From Herbaspirillum robiniae (lineage in GTDB: Bacteria; Pseudomonadota; Gammaproteobacteria; Burkholderiales; Burkholderiaceae_D): a stretch of DNA of 64,000 bases. Made by a program: the position numbers and the translations under genes. Each line of letters opens with the position of its first letter. Positions within the stretch are counted from its first letter, which is position 1. Location of the stretch: assembly GCF_002213415.1 (NCBI RefSeq), contig NZ_NJGU01000006.1, forward strand, positions 1-64,000, read 5' to 3'. Of this stretch, positions 50,183 to 58,155 are shown one piece after another. The notes below the pieces were generated by a model, which worked only from the letters and a program-made list of their open reading frames with translations, was not told the origin of the DNA and ran no database searches.

Positions 50183-51118
50183 TCAGCGCGCCGCCGCGAC
50201 CACCTTGTTGCGGATGCTGCCGATGCGTTCGATCGAGGCCACCATTTCATCGCCCGGCTTGAGATAGACGCCGCGCCCCATGCCCACGCCGTCCGGCGTG
50301 CCGGTGGCGATCATGTCGCCCGGCTTGAGCGTGAGGATGCCCGACAGATAGGCGATCTGCTCGGCGATGTTGAAGATCATGCCTTCCGCAGTGTCATCCT
50401 GCATCACATCGCCGTTGACCTGCAACTGCATGCGCAGCTTTTGCGGGTCGGCAATGCAATCGCGCGGCACGATCCACGGCCCCATCGGACCGAAGGTGTC
50501 AAAGCTCTTGCCGCGGAACCAGTCGTGCTTGAACGGATAGTCGCTGCGGCGGTTGAGGTCGCGCGCGCTGATGTCGTTGAAGACGGTGTAGCCGGCGATC
50601 ACGTCGTAGGCCTGCGCCACCGGCACGTCCTTGCAGGTGCGGCCGATGACCACCGCCAGCTCGACCTCCCAGTCCAGCTTCTCGGTGTCGCCGGGCATCA
50701 CCACGTCGGTGCCGGTGGCCGTCACGCTGGTCTCGGCCTTCATGAAGCAATAGGGCGAACTCTCGGCGCGCGGCGCCAGCTCGGTGCCCATCTCGGCCGC
50801 GTGGTCGTAGTAGTTGGAGGCGGTGGCGAAGATGCGCCCCGGCACGAACGGCACCGCCAGCGTGTAACCCGCCGCCAGCGGCCTGATCGCGCCGGCGGCG
50901 CGCATGCCCTGCGCGGCCTCGGCCAGGGCGCGCAGCTGGCCGCCCTGCGTCTCCCAGGCGTCGATCAGCGCGGCCACGCTGGGAATCTCGGCAGCCGCCA
51001 GGCCGCCGGCGCGAGCAGCGCTCACCACCCCGACCATGTCGAACAGTTCATCACCCAGCACCAGCGCGGAACGCGCCTGGCCACCTTGCTCATATGTCGC
51101 TATCGCATGCCAAACCAA
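50183..51118 (-). CDS. Fumarylacetoacetate hydrolase (FAH)-family enzyme
   Basis: A 311-residue FAH-fold enzyme, a family that hydrolyses C-C bonds of acylpyruvates or isomerises or decarboxylates related dioates. Metal-binding acidic residues sit in KLDWEVELAVVIGR, and the conserved segments FNDISARDLNR, GKSFDTFGPMGPW and TGTPDGVGMGRG are intact. The best start is a TTG at 51118 with GGGGAG five bases upstream; the longer in-frame extension lacks a ribosome site. First gene of the nine-gene operon, divergent from the hydroxyacid dehydrogenase. Confidence 0.9.
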   Translation of the reverse strand: MVWHAIATYEQGGQARSALVLGDELFDMVGVVSAARAGGLAAAEIPSVAALIDAWETQGGQLRALAEAAQGMRAAGAIRPLAAGYTLAVPFVPGRIFATASNYYDHAAEMGTELAPRAESSPYCFMKAETSVTATGTDVVMPGDTEKLDWEVELAVVIGRTCKDVPVAQAYDVIAGYTVFNDISARDLNRRSDYPFKHDWFRGKSFDTFGPMGPWIVPRDCIADPQKLRMQLQVNGDVMQDDTAEGMIFNIAEQIAYLSGILTLKPGDMIATGTPDGVGMGRGVYLKPGDEMVASIERIGSIRNKVVAAAR

Positions 51119-51161
51119 AATGTCTCCCCTTCCAGAATTATGAACATCGGATACGTTATAT

Positions 51162-51190
51162 GAATACATTAAAACTTATACGTATACATT
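51162..51190 (+). promoter_or_regulatory. Composite motif GAATACAT-N13-GTATACAT, candidate GntR operator
   Basis: GAATACAT at 51162-51169 and GTATACAT at 51183-51190 lie between the divergent FAH operon and dehydrogenase gene. Two further related elements, TATACGTATA (51177-51186) and an inverted half at 51231-51240, overlap or follow. The same pair occurs at 52897-52924 and, less perfectly, at 53951-53979. Confidence 0.65.
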
Positions 51191-51258
51191 GCAATACAAA
51201 TGTGCAAAAATTTTCTCCATCACTTCACAACGTATTCATATAGCCGGAGAAAGCACAC

Positions 51259-52203
51259 ATGAGCACCGCCGCAGAACTGTTGATCCTGATTCCCCTGGCC
51301 GATGCCCTGCTGGCGCAGCTGCGCGCCGAGCCCGGGCTGCCGCCCCTGCGCTATGTGCCCAACGGCGTGGACTGGGACGACCCGCAACTGGGCCGGGTGC
51401 GCTACCTGCTGACCAACGGCTCGACCGGGCTGTGCGCCGCGCAGATGAATGCGCTGCCGCAGCTGCGCCTGGTCGCCGCCTTCGGCGCCGGCTACGAGAA
51501 CATCGATGTACAGGCCGCCCACGGACGCGGCATCGCCGTCACCCACGCCCCCGGCGCCAACGACGCCACCGTGGCGGACCACGCGATGGCGCTGATGCTG
51601 GGGATCTCGCGCGGCCTGCACCTGCTGGACGGCGCGGTCAAGGCCGGTCGCTGGGACGGCAGCCGCGCCGCCCGCCCCACCGTCAACGGCAAGCGTCTGG
51701 GCATCGTCGGCCTGGGCAACATCGGCGAGAAGATCGCGCGCCGCGCCGCCGCCTTCGACATGGAGATCGGCTACCACACGCGCCGCGCGCGCGCGGACTC
51801 GCCCTATCGCCACTACCCGGGCGTGCCGGCGCTGGCCGCCGCCAGCGACTACCTGATCCTGGCCTGCCCCGGCGGCCCGGCCACGCGCCACCTGATCGAC
51901 GCGGCGGCGCTGGATGCGCTGGGCCCGCAGGGCTTCCTGATCAACATCGCGCGCGGCAGCGTGGTCGACACCGCCGCCCTGGTGGCGGCACTGCGCCAGC
52001 GGCGCATCGCCGGCGCGGCGCTGGACGTGGTGGACGGCGAGCCGGCGTTGCCGCCGGAGTTCAGCGCGCTGGACAACCTGCTGCTGACGCCGCACATCTC
52101 CGGCCGCTCGCCGGAGGCGCTGCAAACCCAGCTGCGCATGTTCATCGCGGCCTTGACGGCCACCGCCAACGGCGAAGCGCCGCCGCACCAGGTCGCGCAA
52201 TGA
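51259..52203 (+). CDS. D-2-hydroxyacid dehydrogenase (GhrB-like)
   Basis: A 314-residue NAD(P)-dependent dehydrogenase. The nucleotide-binding motif is LGIVGLGNIGEKIARR. The catalytic Arg is in INIARGSVVDTAALV, the Glu in ALDVVDGEPALPPE and the His in LLTPHISGRSPEAL, giving the full Arg-Glu-His set. It reduces a 2-oxo acid such as hydroxypyruvate or glyoxylate; pathway substrate unknown. ATG 51259 follows GGAGAAAG. It is divergent from the FAH operon across a shared operator region. Confidence 0.92.
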   Translation: MSTAAELLILIPLADALLAQLRAEPGLPPLRYVPNGVDWDDPQLGRVRYLLTNGSTGLCAAQMNALPQLRLVAAFGAGYENIDVQAAHGRGIAVTHAPGANDATVADHAMALMLGISRGLHLLDGAVKAGRWDGSRAARPTVNGKRLGIVGLGNIGEKIARRAAAFDMEIGYHTRRARADSPYRHYPGVPALAAASDYLILACPGGPATRHLIDAAALDALGPQGFLINIARGSVVDTAALVAALRQRRIAGAALDVVDGEPALPPEFSALDNLLLTPHISGRSPEALQTQLRMFIAALTATANGEAPPHQVAQ

Positions 52204-52354
52204 GGCAGGCGGGCGGCCATGAAAAATGCCGCCGCCTGCTGCATGCAACAGGACGACGGCAACGCTCCCCACCTCAGAGAAGCCGGTACAGCTCAGCAAC
52301 TGCCCCCGGCATCGCCGGGAGCGGATACAAAGTTGAAAATGAATACGGAAGCGC

Positions 52355-52825
52355 TCACAGGCCGCTGCGGTCGGCCTGCAGGTCGGGATGGCGCAGCGCC
52401 GGGCCGCCGGCATCCTGGACGCCGTCCTTGGAGGCGCCGCCCCAGCCGTGGTCGGTGAGGTCGCAGATGACGCCGTCGGGGTCCTTGTACTTGACCTCGT
52501 AGAAGATGTTGCCCTTCACCGGCACCTCGCCCATGTAGTACTGGCCGCCGGCCTGCTCGACCTCGCGGCGGGCGTCGACGATGTTGTCGACCCAGACGCC
52601 GATGTGGTGCAGGCCGACGTAGTCGCGGCCGCGATCGCCGGCGGCTTCGTCGGTCTTGTAGTTCAGCAGCGCCAGCGACATGGTGCCGTCGCTGAGGTAG
52701 ACCCCGCGCGCCAACGAGGAGTCGGTCTCGCCGACTTTCTTGAAACCGAACGCCTGCTGGTAGAACTCGGCGGTCTTCCAGGGATCGGGGACCGAAATAG
52801 CGATGTGACGCAATTTGTTAGCCAT
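52355..52825 (-). CDS. Second VOC-family protein
   Basis: A 156-residue VOC protein with His in KLRHIAISVPD and His in YVGLHHIGVWVDN; the third ligand position near GVICDLTDHG is Asp rather than Glu, so metal binding may be altered. It could be an isomerase, a lyase or a dioxygenase partner. ATG 52825 follows GAGGAGG. It is convergent with the dehydrogenase and divergent from the GntR gene across the second operator-like region. Confidence 0.82.
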   Translation of the reverse strand: MANKLRHIAISVPDPWKTAEFYQQAFGFKKVGETDSSLARGVYLSDGTMSLALLNYKTDEAAGDRGRDYVGLHHIGVWVDNIVDARREVEQAGGQYYMGEVPVKGNIFYEVKYKDPDGVICDLTDHGWGGASKDGVQDAGGPALRHPDLQADRSGL

Positions 52826-52896
52826 GTTGCCTGCCTCCTCTTTTTGATTGAATGGTCGTTGCCTGATGCGGCTGATTCTACTGAATAGGTTTTTAT

Positions 52897-52924
52897 ATGT
52901 ATACTTTATTTTTTAAATGTATTC
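52897..52924 (-). promoter_or_regulatory. Composite motif GAATACAT-N12-GTATACAT, second copy
   Basis: On the minus strand GAATACAT (52924-52917) precedes GTATACAT (52904-52897) with 12 bases between, matching the pair at 51162-51190 apart from one base in spacing. It faces the second VOC gene and lies in the divergent promoter region with the GntR gene, so autoregulation is also possible. Confidence 0.65.
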
Positions 52925-53069
52925 ATAATTAAATATATAGACACACTTAATTCAACTCTAGGCACACCAATCAATTTTTGCGATGATGCGGCCGTTGTAA
53001 AATACGTCCGGCCGGATATCGTTGCCCCGGTTCAACGCGGGGCCATACAAGAACACCGAGAACACAAGA

Positions 53070-53714
53070 ATGGAAACCATCTCCCTTCGCATCTACCGCA
53101 CACTTACCGACGAAATCATCAGCGGCGCCCTGCCGCCGGGCTCGGCCCTGGAGGAAATCGCGCTGTCGGAGCGCTTCAAGGTCTCGCGCACGCCGATCCG
53201 CCAGGCGCTGCGCGAACTGGCCGCGCGCGGCATGATCGAGCTCAAGCCGCGCAAGGGCGGCATCGTCACCAGCATCGGCGTGGCAGAGCTGTCCGACATG
53301 CTGGAAGCCATGTGCGAACTGGAGGCGCTGTGCTGCCGCATCTGCGCCGAGCGCATGAGCGCGGTGCAGAAGAAGCAGCTGGAGCTGGTGCACCTGGAAA
53401 GCCAGGAGTGCGTGGCCAACGGCGACGACGCCGGCTACCTGGCGCTGAACAAGAAATTCCACCACCTGATCTGCGCCGGCGCCCACAACAAGAGCCTGTC
53501 GGACATGATCGACAACCTGCGCGACCGCCTGGCCATGTTCCGCGCGGCCCAGACCGGCGTGGACAAGCGCCTGACGATGTCGCACGACGAGCATGACGCG
53601 ATCATCTCGGCGATCCTGGCGTCCGATCCCGAGAAGGCCTACCTGGCCATGCGCAACCACACCACGCGCCTGAGCATCCACGTGCTGGAAGTGATCAAGG
53701 AACACCAAGGCTGA
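53070..53714 (+). CDS. GntR-family regulator, FadR/FCD subfamily
   Basis: A 214-residue regulator: winged helix (about residues 8-72, with LSERFKVSRTPIRQALREL) followed by an all-helical FCD effector domain (about 85-205). The FCD metal-binding His residues appear in LNKKFHHLICAGAHN and SHDEHDAIISAI. FCD proteins usually repress catabolic genes and release DNA on binding a carboxylic acid. It is the only regulator in this cluster and is flanked by the repeated composite motif, so I infer that it controls the regulon. ATG 53070 has a weak site. Confidence 0.9.
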   Translation: METISLRIYRTLTDEIISGALPPGSALEEIALSERFKVSRTPIRQALRELAARGMIELKPRKGGIVTSIGVAELSDMLEAMCELEALCCRICAERMSAVQKKQLELVHLESQECVANGDDAGYLALNKKFHHLICAGAHNKSLSDMIDNLRDRLAMFRAAQTGVDKRLTMSHDEHDAIISAILASDPEKAYLAMRNHTTRLSIHVLEVIKEHQG

Positions 53715-53776
53715 ACGCCGCCGGCGGCGGGCTTCGCAGCCGGCGGCACGCCCCCTTCCACACCCTTTTCCTCCTC

Positions 53777-53808
53777 AATGCCGTCCCGTCCTGGCGCGCG
53801 ACGGCATT
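53777..53808 (+). terminator. Possible terminator of the GntR gene
   Basis: AATGCCGTC and GACGGCATT pair around a 14-base loop and are followed by GTCGTTTG. The T content after the stem is modest, so this is a weak call. Confidence 0.4.
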
Positions 53809-53950
53809 GTCGTTTGTCGCTGCCGTCCCGCTACTGAATCCGCTCCCTTGCTGCGCTTTCACCTGTCATCCGGGCAGTGTCGGCCGGCACCTCCGCGCGC
53901 CCGTCGGGAGCGTTTTCCCCGCAGAACGAGAAATACCAAAAACAACAAAT

Positions 53951-53979
53951 AAATTCATTAATAATTTATCCGTATACAT
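53951..53979 (+). promoter_or_regulatory. Third composite motif, upstream of the porin gene
   Basis: GTATACAT at 53972-53979 is exact. The upstream half, AAATTCAT at 53951-53958, matches GAATACAT at 6 of 8 positions with the same spacing as the first copy. It lies 65 bases before the porin start codon. Confidence 0.55.
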
Positions 53980-54043
53980 ATAAATTCATATGGATTAGGA
54001 TTTCTTCCAGAAGATGACAAACATCACAAGGAGGAGACCAAGC

Positions 54044-55153
54044 ATGAAGCAGACGAAGAAAGCGGCCATCCTGGCCGCGGGCATGGCCGCGCTGGCGCTG
54101 GGGCCAACATCGGCGCGGGCGCAGAGCGATGCGGTGACCATCTACGGGTTCCTGAAGGTCGACGTGGAGAGCGTCTGGGCCGGCGGCGCCAAAGGCGGCC
54201 AGGGACGCATGGGCCGGGTGTCCAACAATTTGTCGGTGCTGGGCTTCAAGGGGGTGGAAGACCTCGGCGGCGGCCTGCAGGCGTTCTTCCAGATCGAGTC
54301 CAACGTGGGCGTGGACACCGGCGCCGGCAGCTTTGCCGACCGCAACGACAACGTCGGGTTGCGCGGCAGCCTGGGCGAGATCTTCGCCGGGCAGTATGAA
54401 ACGCCCTACCGCTTCGTCTCGGTCTATGCGATCGATCCGTTCACGGCCGGCATCTTCGCCTCCAACTCCATCATGGGCAACGGCTTCACCACGGCGGCCA
54501 ACGCCCAGTCGCCGGCCTCGTTCGACCGCCGCCAGAAGAACCTGGTGCAGTATTCGACGCCCAACTTCGGCGGTCTGGTCGGCAAGATCGCCTACGCCGC
54601 GCGCGAGGAGCGCACCGCCACCAGCGATCCCAGCCTGGTGTCGGCGCTGCTGACCTATGAAAGCGGGCCGCTCTACCTGGCCTACGGCCACGAGCAGCAC
54701 AAGGACTACTTCAGCGGCGGCTCGGTGGACACCGGCAACAAGATCGGCGGCGCCTACTCCTTCGGCAACACGCGCGTGCGCTTCGTGTGGGAGCGCCTGC
54801 GCTACGAGCCGGCCCCCGGCACCAGCCTGCGCCGCGACGCCTGGCAGGTCGCGCTGACCCACAACGTGGGCAACGGCCAGTTGCGCGCCTCCTACGTACG
54901 GGCGGAGCGCTCCAAGGGCAATGCGGCGGCCGGCATCGGCGGCATCGGCAAGCCGGGCACCGCTTCCGGCGCGCAGCAGGTGTCACTGGGCTACGGTTAC
55001 AGCCTGTCGAAACGGACCGAACTGTGGGGCGCGCTGACCAAGATCTTCAATGAGCAGAACGCCAGCTACAACCTGTCGGCCAATCCGATTCCCGGCCTGA
55101 GCGCGGGCCAGAGCCCGGCCGGCGTCGGGCTGGGCATTACCCACAAGTTCTGA
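54044..55153 (+). CDS. Outer-membrane porin (Gram-negative porin family)
   Basis: A 369-residue porin with signal peptide (AAILAAGMAALALGPTSARA), mature start SDAVTIYGFLKVDVESVW, loop 3 region SLGEIFAGQYETPYRF and C-terminal Phe (LGITHKF). ATG 54044 follows AAGGAGGAG. The composite motif upstream places it in the GntR regulon, so it probably admits the compound taken up by the NitT/TauT-type importer. Confidence 0.93.
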   Translation: MKQTKKAAILAAGMAALALGPTSARAQSDAVTIYGFLKVDVESVWAGGAKGGQGRMGRVSNNLSVLGFKGVEDLGGGLQAFFQIESNVGVDTGAGSFADRNDNVGLRGSLGEIFAGQYETPYRFVSVYAIDPFTAGIFASNSIMGNGFTTAANAQSPASFDRRQKNLVQYSTPNFGGLVGKIAYAAREERTATSDPSLVSALLTYESGPLYLAYGHEQHKDYFSGGSVDTGNKIGGAYSFGNTRVRFVWERLRYEPAPGTSLRRDAWQVALTHNVGNGQLRASYVRAERSKGNAAAGIGGIGKPGTASGAQQVSLGYGYSLSKRTELWGALTKIFNEQNASYNLSANPIPGLSAGQSPAGVGLGITHKF

Positions 55154-55168
55154 GCCCGGCGGCGCTGC

Positions 55169-55297
55169 TCAGCCGACCCATTGATGGAACAGGTGGCTGA
55201 ACAGCCGGACCAGGTCCTTCGCCAGCATGGCGCCGCCGCGACCGGCGTGGGCTTCGAAAGCTACCATCATCATTGCTGCAAAGACGGCGATACGCAT
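55169..55297 (-). CDS. Small exported peptide (42 residues), micropeptide A
   Basis: A short gene with ATG 55297 behind a perfect AAGGAG six bases upstream. The product has a signal-peptide-like start (MRIAVFAAMMMVAFEAHA, likely cleavage after AHA), leaving a mature peptide of about 24 residues. This would be rich in Leu, Phe and His (AKDLVRLFSHLFHQWVG), amphipathic and mildly cationic. I recognise no family. Its promoter region shares a 26-bp double palindrome with micropeptide B at 60560-60697. It lies convergent with the porin gene at 54044 and after the terminator of the ABC operon, so it is a separate transcript. Confidence 0.65.
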   Translation of the reverse strand: MRIAVFAAMMMVAFEAHAGRGGAMLAKDLVRLFSHLFHQWVG

Positions 55298-55370
55298 GAT
55301 GTTCTCCTTGAGATGTGCGGTTGGTGTGAGAAGCATCTTGCGCCCCGCCCTTTTCAGCTTTATTGCAAAG

Positions 55371-55396
55371 GCGGCAAGCCGCGTTTCAATTGAAAC
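55371..55396 (-). promoter_or_regulatory. Double-palindrome promoter element of micropeptide A
   Basis: The palindrome GTTTCAATTGAAAC (55383-55396) is directly joined to GCGGCAAGCCGC (55371-55382). Read on the minus strand, the palindrome ends in a -35-like TTGAAA, and TGCAAT lies 16 bases downstream as a possible -10. 22 of 26 bases match the element at 60780-60805. The element ends 74 bases before the start codon. Confidence 0.65.
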
Positions 55397-55414
55397 ATTC
55401 GCCCCGCGCGAATG

Positions 55415-55446
55415 AAAAAAGGCCTCCGCGCGGGAGGCCTTTTTTC
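55415..55446. terminator. Bidirectional rho-independent terminator
   Basis: AAAAAAGGCCTCC-GCGC-GGGAGGCCTTTTTT: a strong stem with A- and T-runs on both sides. It follows the permease gene that stops at 55459 on the minus strand. Confidence 0.93.
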
Positions 55447-55458
55447 ATCGTTGCGCGG

Positions 55459-57177
55459 TCACGGCGCGTCGCCGAAACGCCGGCTCCAGTACGAGCCGAG
55501 CGCCAGCATGGTGCCGCTGGTGAGCACCGTCACCACACCCATGGCCATGCCGTCGCCGACCGAGCCTTGCTCGAACTGCTGCCAGATGTAGATGGACACG
55601 GTCTGCACGCCGCTGGGCGCCAGCAGCAGCGAATTGACCAGCTCGCGCGAGGCGATGGCGAAGACGATCAGCATCGACGACACCAGCGCCGGCGCGGTCA
55701 ACGGCAGCACGATGCGGCGCATCGCCTGGGCGGCGGTGGCGCCGTGCACGCGCGCGGCCGCCTCCAGGTTGTCGCCGATCTGGCGCAGCGCGGCGCCGGC
55801 GTAGCGCACCGGATACGGCAGTAGCAGGCAGCTGTAGGCCAGCAGCAGGATGCCCCAGGTGTTGTAGGGCGTGATCGGCCAGAAGGACTGGTTCCACGTC
55901 AGGATCAGGCCGACGCCGACCACCACACCGGGCAGCGCGTGCGGCATCAGGGTCAGCGCGTCCAGCAGCGCGCGGCCGCGCATGCGCGTCTTGACGATGG
56001 TCCAGGCGCTGAGCAAACCCAGCGCGCCGGTGATCAACGCGGTCAGCGTGGCCAGGCTTAAGCTGGTCGACAGCGCCGTCACGCCATCGCCGTCGACCCA
56101 CAAGGCGCGGAAATGCCCCAGCGTCAGGTTGCCGATGTTGAGCCCGCCCGAGAGCGTGCGGGTGAACGCGGTGGCCATGATGGCAAACAGCGGCATCAGC
56201 GTGGCGGTGCCGGCGATCAGGGCGAACGCCAGCAGCACCGGCCAGCGCCAGGCGCCCAGCTCGCGCGGCGTGGCCGCGGCCGGCTTGCCGGAATGCGCCT
56301 CGAAGCCGCGCCTGGCCAGCAGGCGATGCTGCAGCCAGAACGCCGCCAGCGCCAGCGTCGCCAGCAGCAGCGACAACACCGACGCGCCGCTCAGGTCGAT
56401 GGGCCAGTCGGAAAAGCGCTGCTCGATCGAGGTCACCAGCAGCTCGACGCCGGCGCGATGGCCCAGCGCCGCCGGAATGCCGAACTCCTCGATAGCCATG
56501 ATGAAAGTCAGCAAGGCGCTGGCCGCAATCGACGGCGCCACCAGCGGCAAGGTGATGCGCAGCACGCTGCGCCAGGGCCCGGCGCCGAAGATGCGGGCCA
56601 CGTCCGTCAGGCGCAGGCCGACGGCGGCCAGCGCGCGCGACACCGAGAAATAGACCACCGGGAAGACGTTCAGGGTCATCGCCGCGACCACGCCGTTGAA
56701 GGAAAACAGGAAGTGCCCGAGGTCGAACCCGGCCATGCCTTCAAGATAGCCGTGCGGTTGCAGGAACAGCATCCAGCCGAGGGCGGCCAGGTAAGGCGGA
56801 ATCAGGAACGGCGCCAAAAACAGCAGGTCCCAGAGGCGCGCCAGCGGCACCCGGAACAGCCCGCGCAGCGCCCCCAGCGGCACGCCGATCAGCACGCTGG
56901 CGACCGAGACCACGAGGCCGAAGCGCAGCGTGTTCATCAGCAGCGGCAAGGTCTTCTCGTTGCCCAGCGCGGCGCCGAAGGCTGAGAACGGCTGCGCGAA
57001 GGAGCCGGTATTGACCGCCGGGAAGACCGCCTGCAGCACGACGAATCCTATCGGCAGCGCCACCAGCAATCCCAGCACCAGCAGCAGCGCCATGAGCGGC
57101 AGCGACACCCGCAGCGCCGGCGACGGCCGCGCGGACGCCGCGGGCAGGCCCGCATCCAGGGTTTTCATGGAAGTCAT
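55459..57177 (-). CDS. ABC transporter permease, ferric-iron/phosphonate type (two fused modules)
   Basis: A 572-residue permease with about 12 hydrophobic segments, made of two FbpB/ThiP-like halves. Each half has an EAA loop contacting the ATPase (AHGAT-type loop near residue 470: ARVHGATAAQAMRRIVLPLT; first copy near 195). It is the last gene of the porin-ATPase-binding protein-permease operon, nine bases after the binding protein gene. The first ATG (57177) has no clear ribosome site; a second ATG three codons later is equally possible. Coupling to the upstream gene is likely. Confidence 0.92.
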   Translation of the reverse strand: MTSMKTLDAGLPAASARPSPALRVSLPLMALLLVLGLLVALPIGFVVLQAVFPAVNTGSFAQPFSAFGAALGNEKTLPLLMNTLRFGLVVSVASVLIGVPLGALRGLFRVPLARLWDLLFLAPFLIPPYLAALGWMLFLQPHGYLEGMAGFDLGHFLFSFNGVVAAMTLNVFPVVYFSVSRALAAVGLRLTDVARIFGAGPWRSVLRITLPLVAPSIAASALLTFIMAIEEFGIPAALGHRAGVELLVTSIEQRFSDWPIDLSGASVLSLLLATLALAAFWLQHRLLARRGFEAHSGKPAAATPRELGAWRWPVLLAFALIAGTATLMPLFAIMATAFTRTLSGGLNIGNLTLGHFRALWVDGDGVTALSTSLSLATLTALITGALGLLSAWTIVKTRMRGRALLDALTLMPHALPGVVVGVGLILTWNQSFWPITPYNTWGILLLAYSCLLLPYPVRYAGAALRQIGDNLEAAARVHGATAAQAMRRIVLPLTAPALVSSMLIVFAIASRELVNSLLLAPSGVQTVSIYIWQQFEQGSVGDGMAMGVVTVLTSGTMLALGSYWSRRFGDAP

Positions 57178-57186
57178 CGCAACCGC

Positions 57187-58155
57187 TCAGCGTTGGCCGA
57201 ACAGCCTGGAGAAGCGCTGCAGCGTCTCGGCATGCACCACCGGCGTGGCGGCGCCGTCCTGCGGCAGCAGCTTCAGGTCTTTCAGCAGCGGGCGCTCGGC
57301 GGCGATGTCGTCGCGCGCCGGGATCAGCCAGGCGTCGGCGACGATCTTCTGGCCCTGCGGCGAGAGCACGTAATCGATGAAGGCGCGCGCCTCGTTCTGC
57401 GCGCGCGAGCTCTTGAGGATCATCATCGGGCGCGGCGCCACCACGGTGCCGCTGGAGGGGAAGATCACCTTGATCGCTTCGCCGCTGGTCACGGCGCCGT
57501 AGGCGACGTAATCGACCGCGCCGAACACCGCCGACTTGGCGCCCTGCAGCACGGGGTTGAGCGCCTGGGCGTTGGGCCCCAGCACCACCATGCCGTTGCC
57601 GTGCAGGTTGCCGAACAGCGCGTCGGCCTGCTTGCCCAGCCGCGCCTGCAGTCCCAGCAGCAGGTCCAGCGTGGCGCCGGACAGGGCCGGATCGGGCATG
57701 GTGACCTTGTTGCGGTAGACCGGCTGCGCCAGGTCGCTCCAGTCGCGCGGCTCGGGCAGGCCGGAGCGCGTGTTCCAGACGATGCACAGCGCCGAGACGC
57801 CCTGCGCGACATAGGACGGCGTCTTCAGCATGGCCGGCACGTGGGCGGCGTTGGGGCTTTCGTAGTTGAGCAGCCAGCCGCGCTTCTCAAGGTCGCGGGC
57901 GGTGTCCCACGAGGCCGAGATGAGCACGTCGGCGTGCGGGTTGTCGGCCTCGGCTTCCAGGCGCGCCATCACCTTGCCGGTGGTGGCCTGGAACAGGTCG
58001 ACCTTGATGCCGGTTTTCTTTTCGAAACCCTGGGCGAGTTTCTTGCCCAGGCTGCCGGGTCCGGCGGTGTAGACGGTCAATGCGTTTGCGTGTTCTGCCG
58101 CGAACCCAAAAGATAACGACATGGTGAAAAAAGTGAGGATGCTAAAACGTTTCAT
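57187..58155 (-). CDS. ABC transporter substrate-binding protein, ferric-iron/2-aminoethylphosphonate type
   Basis: A 322-residue periplasmic binding protein of the FbpA/AfuA/PhnS group with signal peptide (SILTFFTMSLSFGFAAEHANA) and mature start LTVYTAGPGSLGKKLAQGFE. The core has VDLFQATTGKVMARLEAEAD and DVLISASWDTARDL. Fe(III) siderophore-free iron, 2-aminoethylphosphonate and spermidine/putrescine relatives share this fold, and I cannot choose from sequence alone. Start ATG 58155 is preceded by GGGAGTC; it overlaps the ATPase gene by 14 bases. Confidence 0.9.
   Translation of the reverse strand: MKRFSILTFFTMSLSFGFAAEHANALTVYTAGPGSLGKKLAQGFEKKTGIKVDLFQATTGKVMARLEAEADNPHADVLISASWDTARDLEKRGWLLNYESPNAAHVPAMLKTPSYVAQGVSALCIVWNTRSGLPEPRDWSDLAQPVYRNKVTMPDPALSGATLDLLLGLQARLGKQADALFGNLHGNGMVVLGPNAQALNPVLQGAKSAVFGAVDYVAYGAVTSGEAIKVIFPSSGTVVAPRPMMILKSSRAQNEARAFIDYVLSPQGQKIVADAWLIPARDDIAAERPLLKDLKLLPQDGAATPVVHAETLQRFSRLFGQR

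Larger units (their letters stand above)
53715..54043. other. Intergenic region between GntR and porin genes
   Basis: About 330 bases. It holds a GC-rich hairpin around 53718-53748, a 9-bp stem AATGCCGTC/GACGGCATT (53777-53785 and 53800-53808) that may end the GntR transcript, and the operator-like motif at 53951-53979 in AT-rich sequence. No gene is supported. Confidence 0.5.

Noticed and set aside
55362..55382. Possible sigma-54 promoter for micropeptide A (GGC...TTGCA)
   Set aside because: The GG and GC elements are 12 bases apart instead of 10, and the other micropeptide locus lacks the -12 GC.
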